From contig NC_067481.1 in NCBI RefSeq assembly GCF_947179515.1, positions 26,797,947-26,861,946 of the forward strand: DNA of 64,000 nt. Direction: 5' to 3'. This stretch comes from Apodemus sylvaticus (Eukaryota; Chordata; Mammalia; Rodentia; Muridae). Below, piece after piece: positions 10,507 to 22,620 of the stretch (position 1 is its first letter; the number at the start of each line of letters is the position of its first letter). The translations under genes were made by a program, and so were the position numbers. Under the pieces are notes generated by a model. That model was not told where the DNA came from and did not search any database. It saw nothing but the letters and a program-made list of their open reading frames with translations.

Positions 10507-10960
10507 TCTCAGACATTATCCGCGCGCTCGCAGGGGGAAGGGAAGCGCTCGCGCCGCGGCGCCCAAGCAGGGAAAGGTGGCACACGGACCCGGTGCAGAG
10601 GGCTTTCGGACGCGACCCCCCCAGACCCCCACCCTCCCACCCCCACCCCCTGCTCAACTTCTCAGCCAACAAAGTACAGTGGAGCAGCCCGGCTCGGAGC
10701 TCCTTGCAAAATGATTGGTCAAAGTTTTGCGGACTGCCTGATAAAGCGTCAGCTCCGACATAAATCAATCGGGCGAGGGGGCTGCGCTCGCGCTGTCATC
10801 CGTCCTCACCGCATTCCATATCCAGGATGGATTGTTTTATGCTGATGCAATGTGCTATCACGTCAGGGCTCCGGCGGCCACGTAACCTCAGCCTGAGCTG
10901 CCGGGCCGCCCGGGGCCCCTCCCGCTTTTACAGGAAGGGGGGTTCTCAACGTGGGGCGAT
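10507..10960 (-). promoter_or_regulatory. Hoxb9: Hoxb9 promoter and 5' UTR
   Basis: GC-rich sequence directly upstream of the Hoxb9 start. On the transcript strand it shows an inverted CCAAT box (GACCAAT, 10713-10719), a PBX-Hox style TGATTTAT at 10760-10767, TTTTATG-type and CRE-like TGACGTGA motifs around 10835-10866, and no convincing TATA box between the CCAAT box and the ATG. This suggests a CpG-island type promoter with autoregulatory or cross-regulatory Hox input. The transcription start cannot be placed from sequence alone. Confidence 0.6.
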
Positions 10961-12342
10961 GGGGGCGGAGGAGAGGCGGAGGCAAGCAGCGGGCTGCCTC
11001 TGGAGGGACGCCGGCTGAGGAGCCCTCTCCCCAGGCGGGTTGGAGAGAGAGGGGAGGGAGGGAGAGCGCCCCAGCCTCAGAGCAGCGGGAGAGGCCCGAC
11101 AGGGTAATTAAAGAGGAGGTAGTCCTGTCACCCCCCCCAACACCTCCACCTCCACCCTGCGGGCCCTCATTTCCTGTCCTCTGTCCCCTTGACAGAGATG
11201 TTTATTAAACAACAGCAGTACAGCGACCCACAGGAGATGAAGTAAAAGGATGGGAAAGAAGTTGGGGGTTTTATAGGACAGTTATCCTCTTTGGAGGGGG
11301 TTCAGGGCACAATTTGGGGAGATTTACTTGACTAGGCCCTTCCCTTGATCCTTTAGCAGCAGAGAGAGGCGAAAGGGGAACTCGCTGGGACCAGCGTCCA
11401 AACAATCATTATCTGTCCTGAAATTATAGCCTGCCTGGGGCCAAAGGGGCGCACCAGGCCCTGGAACTAGTCTTCGAAGACTTTCGGCAGACTAACCAGT
11501 CTTATATTAACTCTTTAAAATTTTTCTTGGTCCTTTGTGAAGGGCTGGGTCCACGGCCATTTCTTATCCTTCATCCAGAAATCTCTGAGACCTTTAAAAC
11601 TGTCCAGATGAGGGGCTAATGTGAGAAATGATTAAAGGACTCTGGAGAGGGGGGAGAAGGTCCCCCTTACAGCACAGTGAGGAACACCGGGTTACCTTCT
11701 TTTACATCCAAAAAGGGAAAGAGGCAAGCTAAATTCTCAGCACGCGTGTCCAGCGCTTTTCACCCGCAATTGCCGCTCTGGAAAAGGTCCAGATACCGAC
11801 ATAGGGCAGAAGCAAGAACAGAGGAGTCCCCGGCATCAGTCCGTCTCCCCCACCCGCAGCCTTCCCCCCTGCAATCCTCTCGTGGAGATTACAAATAGTG
11901 CATTTTATTAGCAGCTATTCTGCGGCCCTGCGCAGGGACTCCCTCGAGGCCACCGGCTGGCTTCCTGGCGGCTCTCCCAGCTCTTGCTTCTACAGCTTCT
12001 GCCTGGGTGCAGGCACCTCCCCCGGTGTGGAGCTCTGGGAGGCCAGGCCCCTAGACAGGCTTGGTTTCCTGGGTTAGGTGTAGGGACAGATTTCTTGGCT
12101 AATCTCTGAGTCTGGATCGTTTTTAGGCAGACTGCTCTGGGAGCCATGACCCCCTCCTTATATTCCCCTCCTTTCAGAAAAAGTGGAACCTTTCTAACTT
12201 GGGGTTATATGTTTTTAGCCAGTACCCCTTCTGCCCAGTGGAAGGCTGCGGATCACCTCCGCGAGCACACACACAGTCCCGCCCGCTTGTCTTTCCAAAT
12301 GAAGCCATCTCGTGTCATTACGTGTGAAATACGAGGGCGAAG

Positions 12343-12367
12343 CGCCATATTTCTTCACATTATGGCG
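12343..12367. promoter_or_regulatory. Inverted pair of YY1-type ATGGCG motifs
   Basis: CGCCATA at 12343-12349 and its exact reverse complement TATGGCG at 12361-12367 are separated by 11 bases. CCAT/ATGGCG is the YY1 core. The sequence around it looks unique. Binding is inferred. Confidence 0.35.
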
Positions 12368-15300
12368 ATTTCAAAATGATTTTTTAAAGATCAATGCGGG
12401 CGCCCAGCCGGCCCCTTCAATTCCACCCACGCTCTTGGAGAACGACAGCCCAGCAGATCCGGAACCAAACAGCGTGAAGATCTGGGTTTTTTCCCCCATA
12501 GTATCCAAATGGGGAAACAAAATCAGATGCAAATTCTTCTAAGTAGCGGTTGGATGCTTGGAAAAGTCAAGAGAGCTTCCCGGACCTGTCAGCAAGAAGC
12601 TGGGCCTGGAGCGAATGGATCAGAGTTAGGGCAAAGCACCTGTTCTTACTTTGCTAGTCGTATGAAATCTGCCATCAGTTTTACCTGTAATAAATATAGT
12701 CTTCAGGCGGAAAAAAAAAAGAAAGAAAGAAAAAAGAAAAGAAAAAACCTCCCCAGTCATAAATAACAGCGTTATGAAGCATGTCGAGGTAGGGATATGA
12801 TTTTCTGTAGTATATAAATTAGGGCCCAAAAGGACATGTGAACTGAGGGCCGGGGCATTTTTATTTATGGAAAAGTGACGGAGCGAGGCTGTTTTTTAAG
12901 ACCCAAGCTGTGTAGGCGCTGGGCTGTGTCTGCTGCCCCCCTGGCTCCCATTCCTCTCCTGGGCTTTGCTGTAGACTCTTCACAAGGAGAGAGAAGTCAA
13001 GGGGACCATTTAGTTTAGGGAAAGAGTCAGAGGAAGAACCTTTGGGATCCTGGCTTGTGCCCTGTAAGAGGGAGATAATCCATTTAAATTCATATTTGTG
13101 GGTTGTAACTGCCTAGGGAGCTGTCCTTAATCCTTTATGGAATCACTGATGGGTGAAGAAGAGATGCAGGCCTCTTTTCTAAGTAGGAAGCAGTTTCGGT
13201 ATTTGCTCAAGAAGCTGGGGAGGAGCACACCATGTGGAAGAGACAGGTTTGGGGAGCTTGTCTTCTCTGGAGAGGTGATTACAGAAGAGAATGAACTTTT
13301 CCCCTCGTCCCTGGGGTATATACCATCTCATGCCCCTCCAGGGGAAGATACAGCAGCAGCAGCAGCAGCAGCCAGGAGTCTCACCCTTGCTGCAAGCTCT
13401 CTGGAAGCGATTGCTGCCTCATACTTGAGCTCAGCTTCAACAGAGGCAAAGGACAAAATGGTCACCAGGGTGGGTGTCCCCTTGGTGAAATGCTCAGTGG
13501 TTCCAGGAACCCCTCAAATCTTTTTCCCTTCCTAGGCAATGGTACCCACCATGCCAGAACAGAATTGTGGCCCCTGGGATCCACAACCTATAGATACTTA
13601 ACAAAAGCAACATTACAGTGGGGTCACTCTGTCCAGAGAGCAAACCTATTCTGCACCCCACCTCCAGTCCAGTGGGAGAGAAAGAAAAGCCCGTGTTCCC
13701 CACAGCCTCTGGTCTTACACTGGAGCTTTGGCTGAACACAGATGGGGCTAGTGGGAGGCGGCGTGAGAACAAACAAACAAACAAAAACTGGAAAGCAAAG
13801 CCTTTGGGCCACACTGGGGCCCAAGGTGGCCAGGAGGAGAGGCTGATGCTGGTCTCAGCAGCCGGGTAAGTGCCTGAATTTTGAGAGAGTCTGGTGTGTG
13901 TATGGGGGGTGTCTCTGTCAGTAAGAAGAGAAAATCTAGGGATTGAAAAGAGAGTACAAGAAAAAAAATAAAGGGAAAAAAGTGAAAAAAAAAAAAACAG
14001 AAGATAGTTTGGTTTTAGTTGATAAGCTAACCCTGATACTGATGTCTGCTGGGTCTGAGCAGATGTATTTGTCTTGCATGTCTGTTTCAAACCAATAGTT
14101 CTGTAAGGGAACCTAGTGTTCAAATGTGCTCTAGTCCATACATTCATAGTATATACAACTATCTTCCCAACTGTAATACTAAATGTGCTTGGGCACAGGC
14201 ATTTAAGATCTAATTGTTCATATGTGGTTATGTGTATAACCCCTGTGAATAATGTATGTTAATAGTGATTCTGTTCCTGTTTTTTTTAAATATAACTCCA
14301 AAGCTGGTGTGCATATTTTTTTAAAAAAATCAATATACCTATAGGGAAGACAAAAACCTGGATATTAATATGTCTAAATTTTGGCTATACAGTATTAGCT
14401 GATATAAAAGCCTCACTCAAAACCTTGCCTCTTAACTTAGTATCCAAGCAAAATTCATATTACATCTTCAAATAAATGTGTGTGACTTAAAGCTGGATTC
14501 AATTACAGTGTCCTGCTGGAACATTTTAATGAAAAATGAAGCAAATACCTCCAACTGACCCAGAAAAGGTCATGAAATTTGGTGACTTTTGTTATCCAAC
14601 CATGAAATCTTTTTACTTTGTATCATCCCCCAAGCAGCAGCATGCACTGTGTGATACTTATTTCACAGTAGTGAAGGGGATAGGGGTGGAAATATTATTA
14701 CTTGTATCTTGCACAAGTGTGAAGGGAAAGAAGACAACTGAGTGTGGCAGTCCTCAGGTGACCATGAAGGTCATGCCACAACACTGCTGCAGACCACAGT
14801 GCCTCTGTCCCCAAGCACTGAAACATTTCTTCTGAGGCCCCCTACTCTGGGATATAGTGAGGTTTGAAGATACTTGTTCCATTAGACATTGGAGGGGAAA
14901 AACAATATCTCAGAACCCACCCTCTTTGTCCAAAATAATCTCCAAACAGGTATCACAATCTGTACACTGGGATTCAAACCTGGGGGTTTCCACAACCCCA
15001 AGGAAGGATCTTAATTGGAGAATAACGAAATCTTCTGACATCTGTCATAGGATGTCAGAGGTCAGTGACCCCATTGGACCTGAGGAATCCTCTTACCAAC
15101 TCTCAGCCTTCATGGATGTCCAAGAGAGTGGGAGGTGACTGAGTCCTTTGGAAGAGGCATCAAGGAGACCAAACGGGAGTGGGCGGCGGGCAGAGCGGAA
15201 AGGGTTCTGGGCAGGTAGAAAGCTATTACATAATTGCTTCCATAAAACCTTTGGCTGTTGTAAAACTCTCTGCTTTCCAAAGACTTTATTTCCTCCTTTC

Positions 15301-16047
15301 TCTCTTAAATCCTCCCTTTTTCTTTTTTCTTTCTTTTTTCTTTCTTTCTTTTTTATTTTTTTACAGCACTTTTCCTGGGAGGAGGTGGCCAGCCAGGGTG
15401 GAGAACCAAGGGAGGGAATATGGTCAGGCTCCTTTTGCCTGTTTGGGTCTCTAAGAAATCCTCAAAGAAACAAGGTAAGGCAGCAGGAACATTCCAGACC
15501 CCCTCAGCCCACAGATGCAAAGGACATAGCCTAAGGTCCTTTCTTATCAGGACAGTGAGTTGTAGAAAGAGTGTGCTCTGCTCTGGGAGTGGGTCTCCCT
15601 GCGCCTTCTGCCATTGCAGAGGCCTCTTGTTCATGCCCCCCCCTCTAACCCCCGAATCTAAATCAGCCTGGCGCCGGGAGTCCCATCCGGTCAGGGCCTC
15701 TTTCATGGGCCCCTTGCACATTTCCTCTGCCTCAAGCAGGGAAAGGGTTTAGGAACAAAAGTTAGCCTATTCATTGGCAAGTCCTTCTTCCCACCAGCAC
15801 TCCTAAGAACTTCTTTCCTGGGCACAGAGCCAACAGCAGGCATGAGGGCTGGGGTCAGAGAGGACAAACTGCCTTACCCTGCCCAGACTCCAATGCCACC
15901 ATTGCAGCAAGCTGTACTGAATAACCTAGCAGCTTAAATTCTCCTGCTGGTGGTGCTCCTCAGGACTTGTGTGAACCTACAGCCAGCTCAGTCAGTGGGT
16001 AAAGAGCCAACTAGAATTTGGGAAAGGAACGACTTCTCACCCCCCAT

Positions 16048-16049
<2 letters not shown>

Positions 16050-16092
<43 letters not shown>
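16050..16092. repeat. (CA)n microsatellite
   Basis: About 21 pure CA units. Confidence 0.97.
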
Positions 16093-16093
<1 letters not shown>

Positions 16094-16458
16094 CAGGAAG
16101 TCTTGTCCCACTAGGGGGCCCTAGATGGGACTCTGTCGACCTGCAGGCTGAGACTACAAATGGTCTTGATGTTTCTCTTTGGGATTGGGACCTGCTGGCT
16201 CCTTGGAGGAGCGTTAAACTTTTGCTGAGGTATAGTCCCCCACCATCCAAAGATAACAAAGACTCAGAGGATACCACCCCCCCCTCCCACACAGCCCTGT
16301 TGGAAACCAGTTCCATGCACTGCAGAGACCTTTCAGAAAAGGTCTGGCTGCAGACAGGAGTCCACAACCCAAAGGCTTGAAACGCTGGCTGTCATCCCCA
16401 TCCTTGACTTTACAGCAAAAAGATTTCAGCCCCTGCCTGCCTGAAGGTGCCTTTGAGA

Positions 16459-16508
16459 CTATCTATCTATCTATCTATCTATCATCTATCTACCTACCTA
16501 CCTATCTC
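16459..16508. repeat. (ATCT)n/(ACCT)n tetranucleotide repeat
   Basis: ATCT units followed by a few ACCT units, with one phase slip. Confidence 0.95.
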
Positions 16509-16559
16509 TAAAAGATGATGAGACATCCTAGAATATCCCAGATTTCTTCCTGAGGGAAC

Positions 16560-16585
16560 TTTTTTTTTTTTTTTTTTTTTTTTTT
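16560..16585. repeat. T25 homopolymer downstream of mir-196a-1
   Basis: A pure T run on the plus strand, so an A run in the pri-miRNA direction, about 100 nt past the hairpin. It is not attached to a recognisable SINE. Confidence 0.9.
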
Positions 16586-16682
16586 GCCATTCCCAGTTGA
16601 GGGCCCTCAAGCCTGTTTTATTATTTTGCAGGGGTAACACACCAGTCCTGAAGAACCCTCCCGAACTCCTCCAGCTAAGCAA

Positions 16683-16784
16683 GAAGCAGTAACTGCCGTG
16701 AATCAGGTGGTTTGATGTCGTTGTGTTCAGAAAGCCAGGCCCAACAACATGAAACTACCTACTTCACTCAGCAGTCCCGGCTCA
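16683..16784 (-). ncRNA. Mir196a-1: mir-196a-1 microRNA precursor
   Basis: The minus strand forms the classic miR-196a hairpin. The 5p arm (mature miR-196a, 16740-16761, seed AGGUAGU) pairs with the 3p arm at 16702-16723 across a short loop containing CTGGCTTTCTGAACA. Flanking GAGTGAA/TTCAC bases extend the stem. miR-196a is loaded into Argonaute and represses Hox transcripts. Near-perfect pairing with the Hoxb8 3' UTR gives slicing, and other posterior-adjacent Hox messages are targets. Its place between Hoxb9 and Hoxb13 on the Hox strand is the conserved position for mir-196a-1, about 6.2 kb upstream of the Hoxb9 start codon. The promoter is not obvious. Candidates are the CpG-containing stretch at 17580-17960 or a longer transcript starting further right. 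Confidence 0.98.
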
Positions 16785-19700
16785 AGCTCCGTGTGTGTCG
16801 AGGGCTCACTGGGGCAGGCTTCTGGGCACTCCTGTGAGCTAAAATGGCCACAGAATTTACTTCCTCTGCTTAACTTGTTTTCTTCTACTTTTTCCTCACA
16901 GAGGCCCGCTGCTAGTAAATAAGGAATTTGAAGTGCTGGACCCAGAATTGGCTTCAAGAATCCTGACCAAAGAAGGCCCAGAACCCAGCTCTAAACCTGA
17001 CCAGGGCTTCTGTGAGATACCTTCGTGGCCTCTCGGCACAGACCAGACTTGGAGGGCTCCCAGACGAAAAGGATTCTTAACTTCAAACTGCTAGGAAGGT
17101 TCGCATGCACTCACCATCTGGCCAGTCCCTGGGCCCCAGGGTTACCCAGACTCCCAGGCAGCTCTCAGAGATCAAACCTTCCAACTCTAAGGCAACCCCA
17201 GCCTTGAGACAGGGGAGGAGACAGGAGAGTGGAGCCAAGTAGAACTGAGAGAGAGAAAAAAAAAAAATAATGGAGAAAGTCAGCGTTAGAAAGCACCGTG
17301 AATTCTGAGCGGTAAGGCTAGCAGGAACAGTCGCTCTGCAGGAACATGCTAGGGCTCTGGTTCCACAGCGCTGAACAGCCCCAGGAAGGCGACTCTTTTC
17401 TGCATTTACAAAGAAGTGGAGACATTGAGGACCTGGCTTGGGCCGGCAGAGAACAGATTTGCTTCTTCCCAATGCTCTAGTCTGAATAGGTCAGTGTCTC
17501 CCCCTCACTTCCTACAAAGTCACTAGCACACCCTCACAGGTTGGCTCAGTCTGGCAGTTGAAGCCAAGACTATCAGAGGCCTCTTAGGCACGAGAGACTT
17601 ACCTGAGCGGGTGAGGGAGAGTCGGTCGGACCCGGCTCCCTCCCTCCCTGCTCCGAAGGCAAGTGTCCGCTTGGCCACGTGTGTGTCCGGCGTGGAAACT
17701 CGGAGGTAAGGAGGGAGTCTGCCTGACTGCCGGCTTCTCTTTCAGGGTGTAAATCTTAGGGACCGGAAATACAATAAAACTTCACCGTGCTGATGAACTT
17801 CAAACAGTTTATATCCCCTCTTGTCCTGGAAAGAAATGCGGCCGGGGCGGACATAAGGAAAGGAGAACAATTTAAGAGGCTAAGGAGCTAGCAGACTCTT
17901 GCCCGCGTGGAGAGAAGGCTCCCGGGCCTCAGTGACTTTCTCCCTAGCTCCGTGGCCAGGACTGGAAGCCGACGCCTAACCTGGGCCCCCATAGAGCCCA
18001 GAGTCCAGCCAAGGGCTTTGAATGCGGGGCTCTTAGCAACCTGCCTAGACAGAGCTGGGAGCCCTGCACATCTCCGCTAAAAGCCCAGCTGACCATGCTA
18101 GTGCTATCTGCTTGATGCGGGGGTTTTAGGGTTTTCCGCTGCTTTCCGGCTTCCAGACCTTTGTCCTGCCCCGCCCGTTTATTGCCAGGTACTTGTTAGA
18201 ATGGGACAGGGGATAAGAGTTGGAAAACTCTCAGGGCATGAAGGGACCTGAGCAGAGAGCGGCTCCAGAGCCGAATCCCGCGGGGATCTCCTTGTCCCGC
18301 TTACAAAGCACAAAGTGATAGCACAGTGGTGTCCCTTCTCGGGCTTGTTCTTCCCTGCTCCTTTAAAAGCTTCAAAACCAAATCAAAGCAACCAGTGGGC
18401 CTCAAGGTGCCGCTGCTTTCCGTCAGGGGCAGTTTGCTTTTTTGTTTTTGTTTTCTTCCACAGTTTTGTGGAATCCAGATTTGTTCTACCAGGGCACTGC
18501 AGCAAAACCAACCGAGAGCCATGGTAGTGGCTTTTTTTTTTTTTAAAGCCTCTTTGTGTACTCGAAGTACATGGTTAGGTAGTAACTTGGGGGGGGGGAC
18601 AGCAAAGGGATTCCCTGCACCCCAATTATTCATCACCAAGCATCAAGGCTTCAGGTGGGACAATCGCAGGCTCAGCTCAGGTGCTGGGTGAGCTGAGGTT
18701 CAGCTGCAGGCCCAGGCGGGGTTCGCTGCCCCACAGACACACAGGTGCAGCCCTAACCTAGCCAACTCATTCCTCCCTCCAAGAAATGCTGCCAAGGCCT
18801 CTGGAGATTTTATAAATATAGGCTCAGAGAATACCAAGCTGTCTCCTATCATTAAAAAAAAAGAAGAAGAAAATAGAAAAAAAGAAAAAGAAAAGACTGA
18901 ATTGGTGGGCCCATTCTGTGGAAGATTGGCCAGGAGGGAGCAGTAGTGTGGTAGTTCACCCTGTGGGCACTTCCTGGCACCAAGAGGGAGAGCATCTGGG
19001 ACAGGAAGTATCTTATATCTATAGAATATTTATTTCCAGAAATGACATGGGGACGGCCCTCCAGCTCTGCCCATTATGTATCCCCACTATGTGCCCCCTT
19101 CTTTGGTCTCCATCATTCTCCATTTCTATTGAAAACACTGAGGTGACAGCCATGACACCTATTAGCATTTCCCTAGGAGATGTAGGAACGGGAGGAAGAA
19201 GAACAGAGCGGCCAACGGTCCTCAGCTACTCACAACTATCATTTTTCTATCTCCACTAGAGCTGCCTGGTCAGGGACAGTCATTGCTCAGGATCAGCGTG
19301 CTGGCCCCCAGCCCACTGCTGGCCTGGTCTCTGGAGCTCCATGACTGGAGAAAGAGGCTCTTTGGAAAACCGGAAGAGGCTCCACCCTTAGCTCAACAAA
19401 CTTGCATGCCTACACACTGTCATGCATTTTCGGAGGCTCTGCATTTCCCTGCTCTCAGCTCCAGATCTCAGGCTATTGATCTCAGGCTCAAAAAAGAAGC
19501 CTGCGTGGACTTTAAAGACACCTCAAACCTGTTTGTCAGATGCCAAGTCGTTTCCTTCCAAGGTCATCCGTATCTCAAAAATCAGCTTTCAAATGCTCAG
19601 CACAGATTTCCCTGGGCAAGGTTTCTGGTGTCTTCAAGTACCCCCTTGACCATTGCGGGGACACCGTGGGAGGTTACTCAGTAAGTAAAAGCTATTAGGG

Positions 19701-20063
19701 CAATTTTTCCTATCAGCCGCCCCCATATATTTTCCAAAACATGTCCATCTCCAAATTATTTAGAAATTCTATAACCGAGCTATAAGAGAAAGGGGTAACT
19801 TTTCCATGTCCCCTTTTCTTCTTGAAGTTAAAGCATATTCCTAGCATGAACGGGAGAAGGGGGTAAAGCTGGGCAAATCTGGGTGGTGTGAAGAACCAAT
19901 GCAGACATAGACGCAGAATCTAAGATCCTTAAAAGAGACTGACACGTTGAAACTCATTTCTTTGAAATCCCTGGTCGCTCTCTCTTCCTGGGGTTCATTA
20001 CGAAGCAGAGAGGAGGCAGGTTTCTGATAAGTCAACGATGCCAGAAGCCAAAAGTCCCTGACC

Positions 20064-20117
20064 CAAGCAGGACTTTTTGTAAGTCTGACACAAGCAGGAC
20101 TTTTTGTAAGTCTGACA
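20064..20117. repeat. Perfect 27-bp tandem duplication
   Basis: Two identical 27-base copies, starting CAAGCAGGACTTTTTG, abut at 20090/20091. There is no divergence between copies, so the event is recent or the assembly duplicated it. Confidence 0.95.
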
Positions 20118-20129
20118 CTGTGGCTTGGA

Positions 20130-20350
20130 CAAGCAACTCTTGTCGCTGAGCGAGACCGAGGACGCGAGCGACCTCTAGGCGGCGCCCTGGCGCTGAATCC
20201 GCGCGCAGCCAGATCCTCTCCGAAGCTCTGCATCCAATGCAGGGTGAAGAGACAGGTTCCTGCGGACCGACGCTATGGGCCTGGTTGGCTTGGAGCTGGC
20301 CGCCAGCGCGTCGCCTTTGGCGCCCTCTGCCAAGCAAGAGAAACAAGATT
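20130..20350. promoter_or_regulatory. Small CpG-rich patch with CTCF-like core
   Basis: CpG-dense sequence stands out from its surroundings. At 20319-20333 the minus strand reads TTGGCAGAGGGCGCC, which carries the GCAGAGGGCGC half of a CTCF motif but not the CCA half. Promoter or insulator use is a guess. Confidence 0.35.
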
Positions 20351-21846
20351 AAAGAGTGCTGGCTGGAAAAGGATTGGACAACTAAGGAAGACTCCACCAG
20401 CCCCCACCGCTACTGGGGAGCCTTCCACAGCGGAATCTCCTTTGATCTCCTCTGCAGACCGGCTGCAGCGCAGCGCCAACATCTTTAACTCCCTCCCTCA
20501 ACTAGAAAACGAAGTCTCCGAAGTCTGAAAAAAATCAAGTAGTTAGCCCAAGATCTGAGAAAATACTAAGAATAATTGAGCAGGGCTGAAAATACGTGCC
20601 CTCTATTCCAAAGTGAATGTTCCAGTCCAAATAACCACCATTCAGGCCAACAAACGTGGTGCTTGCTTTCTTTTACCAGACAACCTTTAGAGACAGTTTT
20701 CGTTGCAAATTTGGGGTTTTTCTGGGTTTTAGATTTGGCACAGTTCATAAGAACATTAGAAATGAAGATAAAGGAAATTTAGCTGCGAGTCAGAGCCAAG
20801 ACAAACGCAAGGCAGGAAATGGCCAATTCATTACCTTCCTAGCTGAGTTAGACTGGACCAGAGTTTTAGGTCTTCGAAACCCCCCTACCCCCCCCCAAAG
20901 ACCCATTGAATAGGGAAGTGAAGTTTAAAAACCTTGTGAAACTAAGAGAAGGTGTCCTGTGCACGAATGTTTCACACACTCCAAAGTCAGAGGGTATTCT
21001 TGACCAGAACCCGGTAATTGTATCAAATTCTAGGCGGAGCAAAGAGAGACTTTATGCGGAACTCTGGCCCTTTGATCCTGAGCCCAGAGCTGTTCAGGAC
21101 CTGAGAAGTGTGAGACAGGAGAAATCAAACCTGGATGACAGAGGCACCATTTTTCTGTAACCATCTGCCTAAGTTATTTCTAAGACAGAGAGACCAGAGA
21201 ATCCCAGCACAGAGGGACGGGTAGAGAGGAGGGAGGGTGTCCTTGGACCAGGCAGCAAAGAGCCAACTTTGGGACAGACTGTGGCACTGTGCCTGCTGGG
21301 GCCTCTGGTCCCAGAGGACGCACGTTTCCCAGCCGGGCACCATCTCTCACGGACGCCTAATTACCCAGCACACATCTGGAGCAGCTGCGCCCCATCCGGC
21401 CCCGGGCACATTATTTCTCTCCAAACTCTACTTTCATTCCCAAGGCTGAGTCATAAAAGACTCTGGAGGCAGAATAAAGTCGGGTCTGTGTGTGTCAGCA
21501 TTCCTGTGTGTGAGTGCGTGAGTGCGCGCGCGCCCACGTGCAGCGTCTGGCGTCTGTGCGTCTCACTGTGATTGCCCAATGGATTCGCAAAAGTTAGGGG
21601 GGAAATGGAGCGACATCAGGCGAATTCAACTGCGAACATACTGTGGGCCTCATTATCCGCCCATTTCAAGGGAAAGCATTTGGGTCTTGGAATTAGCCAG
21701 TTAATTGTTTGCCGTCTTTGTTCCTTTCAGGCCAGGGGAAACTATCTGCCTTTTAGTAAAGTATTCTATATTTCAAAACGTTAAGATATTCTCATCTGCA
21801 GTTTTATTTCCATCCTGGTATATCCTAAAACATTAGAATTTGCCAG

Positions 21847-21847
<1 letters not shown>

Positions 21848-21922
<75 letters not shown>
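21848..21922. repeat. (CT)n(CA)n compound microsatellite
   Basis: About 25 CT units run straight into about 12 CA units. Confidence 0.96.
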
Positions 21923-22457
21923 ATACTTACTGATTGAAAAATATCTTCCTTTATACATCTGCCAAAAAAAATATACAAAAAGCTGGATGTCTTAGATCTT
22001 GGGGTTGCTATAGTAATTCATGTACTGTGTGCCTAGAATTAAGTATGATCCCTGCAGGACAGAGAACATTTAGTAAGTATTAATAGTAAGGAAGACAGGG
22101 AGAGGAGGAGGGAGGAGGAGAAGGAAGTCTCCTTTGTTCTCAGAGAACCAGTCTAGGTTGGAGGCCAAGAGAACCTCAGCCTGTATGTGTGTAATGTATT
22201 CTTTTGACTTAGAGCAGTGTCCATAAAAGTGAGGCCCTTTGAACCTCTTAGCCTGTAAACTATCTCTTCAATAAGGAACAGCGAATTGGGGCAATTATCT
22301 GGCTCATTTCAGGTTCAAACTCCCTGTAGCCTGAAGTTTCTGGATCTCTTGGGACAGGCAGGGGAGGGGGGCCTACAGAGTGGTTGCATACGGGCTTCTG
22401 GGTGAGTCCTTTACCTTTTCTGGGTTGAGCAGGGTCCAACCATATAAAGTGAATAGG

Positions 22458-22608
22458 GCACACGCCTTTAATCCCAGCACTTGAGAGGCAGAAGCAGGTG
22501 GATTTCTGAGTTCGAGGCCAGCTAGGTCTACAGAGTGAGTTCCAGGACAGCCAGGGCTATACAGAGAAACCCTGTCTCGGAAAAAAAACCAAAAAGAAAA
22601 AGAAAAAG
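22458..22608 (+). mobile_element. B1 SINE with intact target duplication
   Basis: 7SL-derived B1, slightly 5'-truncated, with A-rich tail. The 12-bp duplication AAAGTGAATAGG flanks it exactly (22446-22457 and 22609-22620). It is the first mobile element met from the left edge. Confidence 0.95.
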
Positions 22609-22620
22609 AAAGTGAATAGG

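Larger units (their letters stand above)
10961..16682. other. Unique non-coding interval, Hoxb9 promoter to mir-196a-1
   Basis: 5.7 kb without a supportable gene or any transposon. It contains a (CAG)n tract at 13351-13372, an AT-rich stretch at about 14150-14500, a pyrimidine tract at 15300-15365 and the simple repeats listed next. The frame at 13137-13535 (132 codons with an Ala run) has no recognisable domain. The primary miR-196a transcript may cross this interval, since it runs on the same strand toward Hoxb9. Confidence 0.75.
16785..22457. other. Unique non-coding interval upstream of mir-196a-1
   Basis: 5.7 kb without a gene or transposon. It includes a moderately CpG-rich stretch at about 17580-17960 (with a CACGTG E-box near 17677), which is a candidate pri-miR-196a promoter. 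It also includes the tandem duplication at 20064, a CpG patch at 20130-20350 and the palindromic GAGTC-ATAAAA-GACTC near 21448. Frames here lack recognisable domains. Confidence 0.7.

Noticed and set aside
10270..10845. 191-codon frame antisense to Hoxb9 exon 1
   Set aside because: Shadow of the GC-rich Hox coding sequence. No independent support.
13137..13535. 132-codon frame with an Ala run
   Set aside because: The Ala run comes from a (CAG)n tract, and the rest matches no family I recognise.
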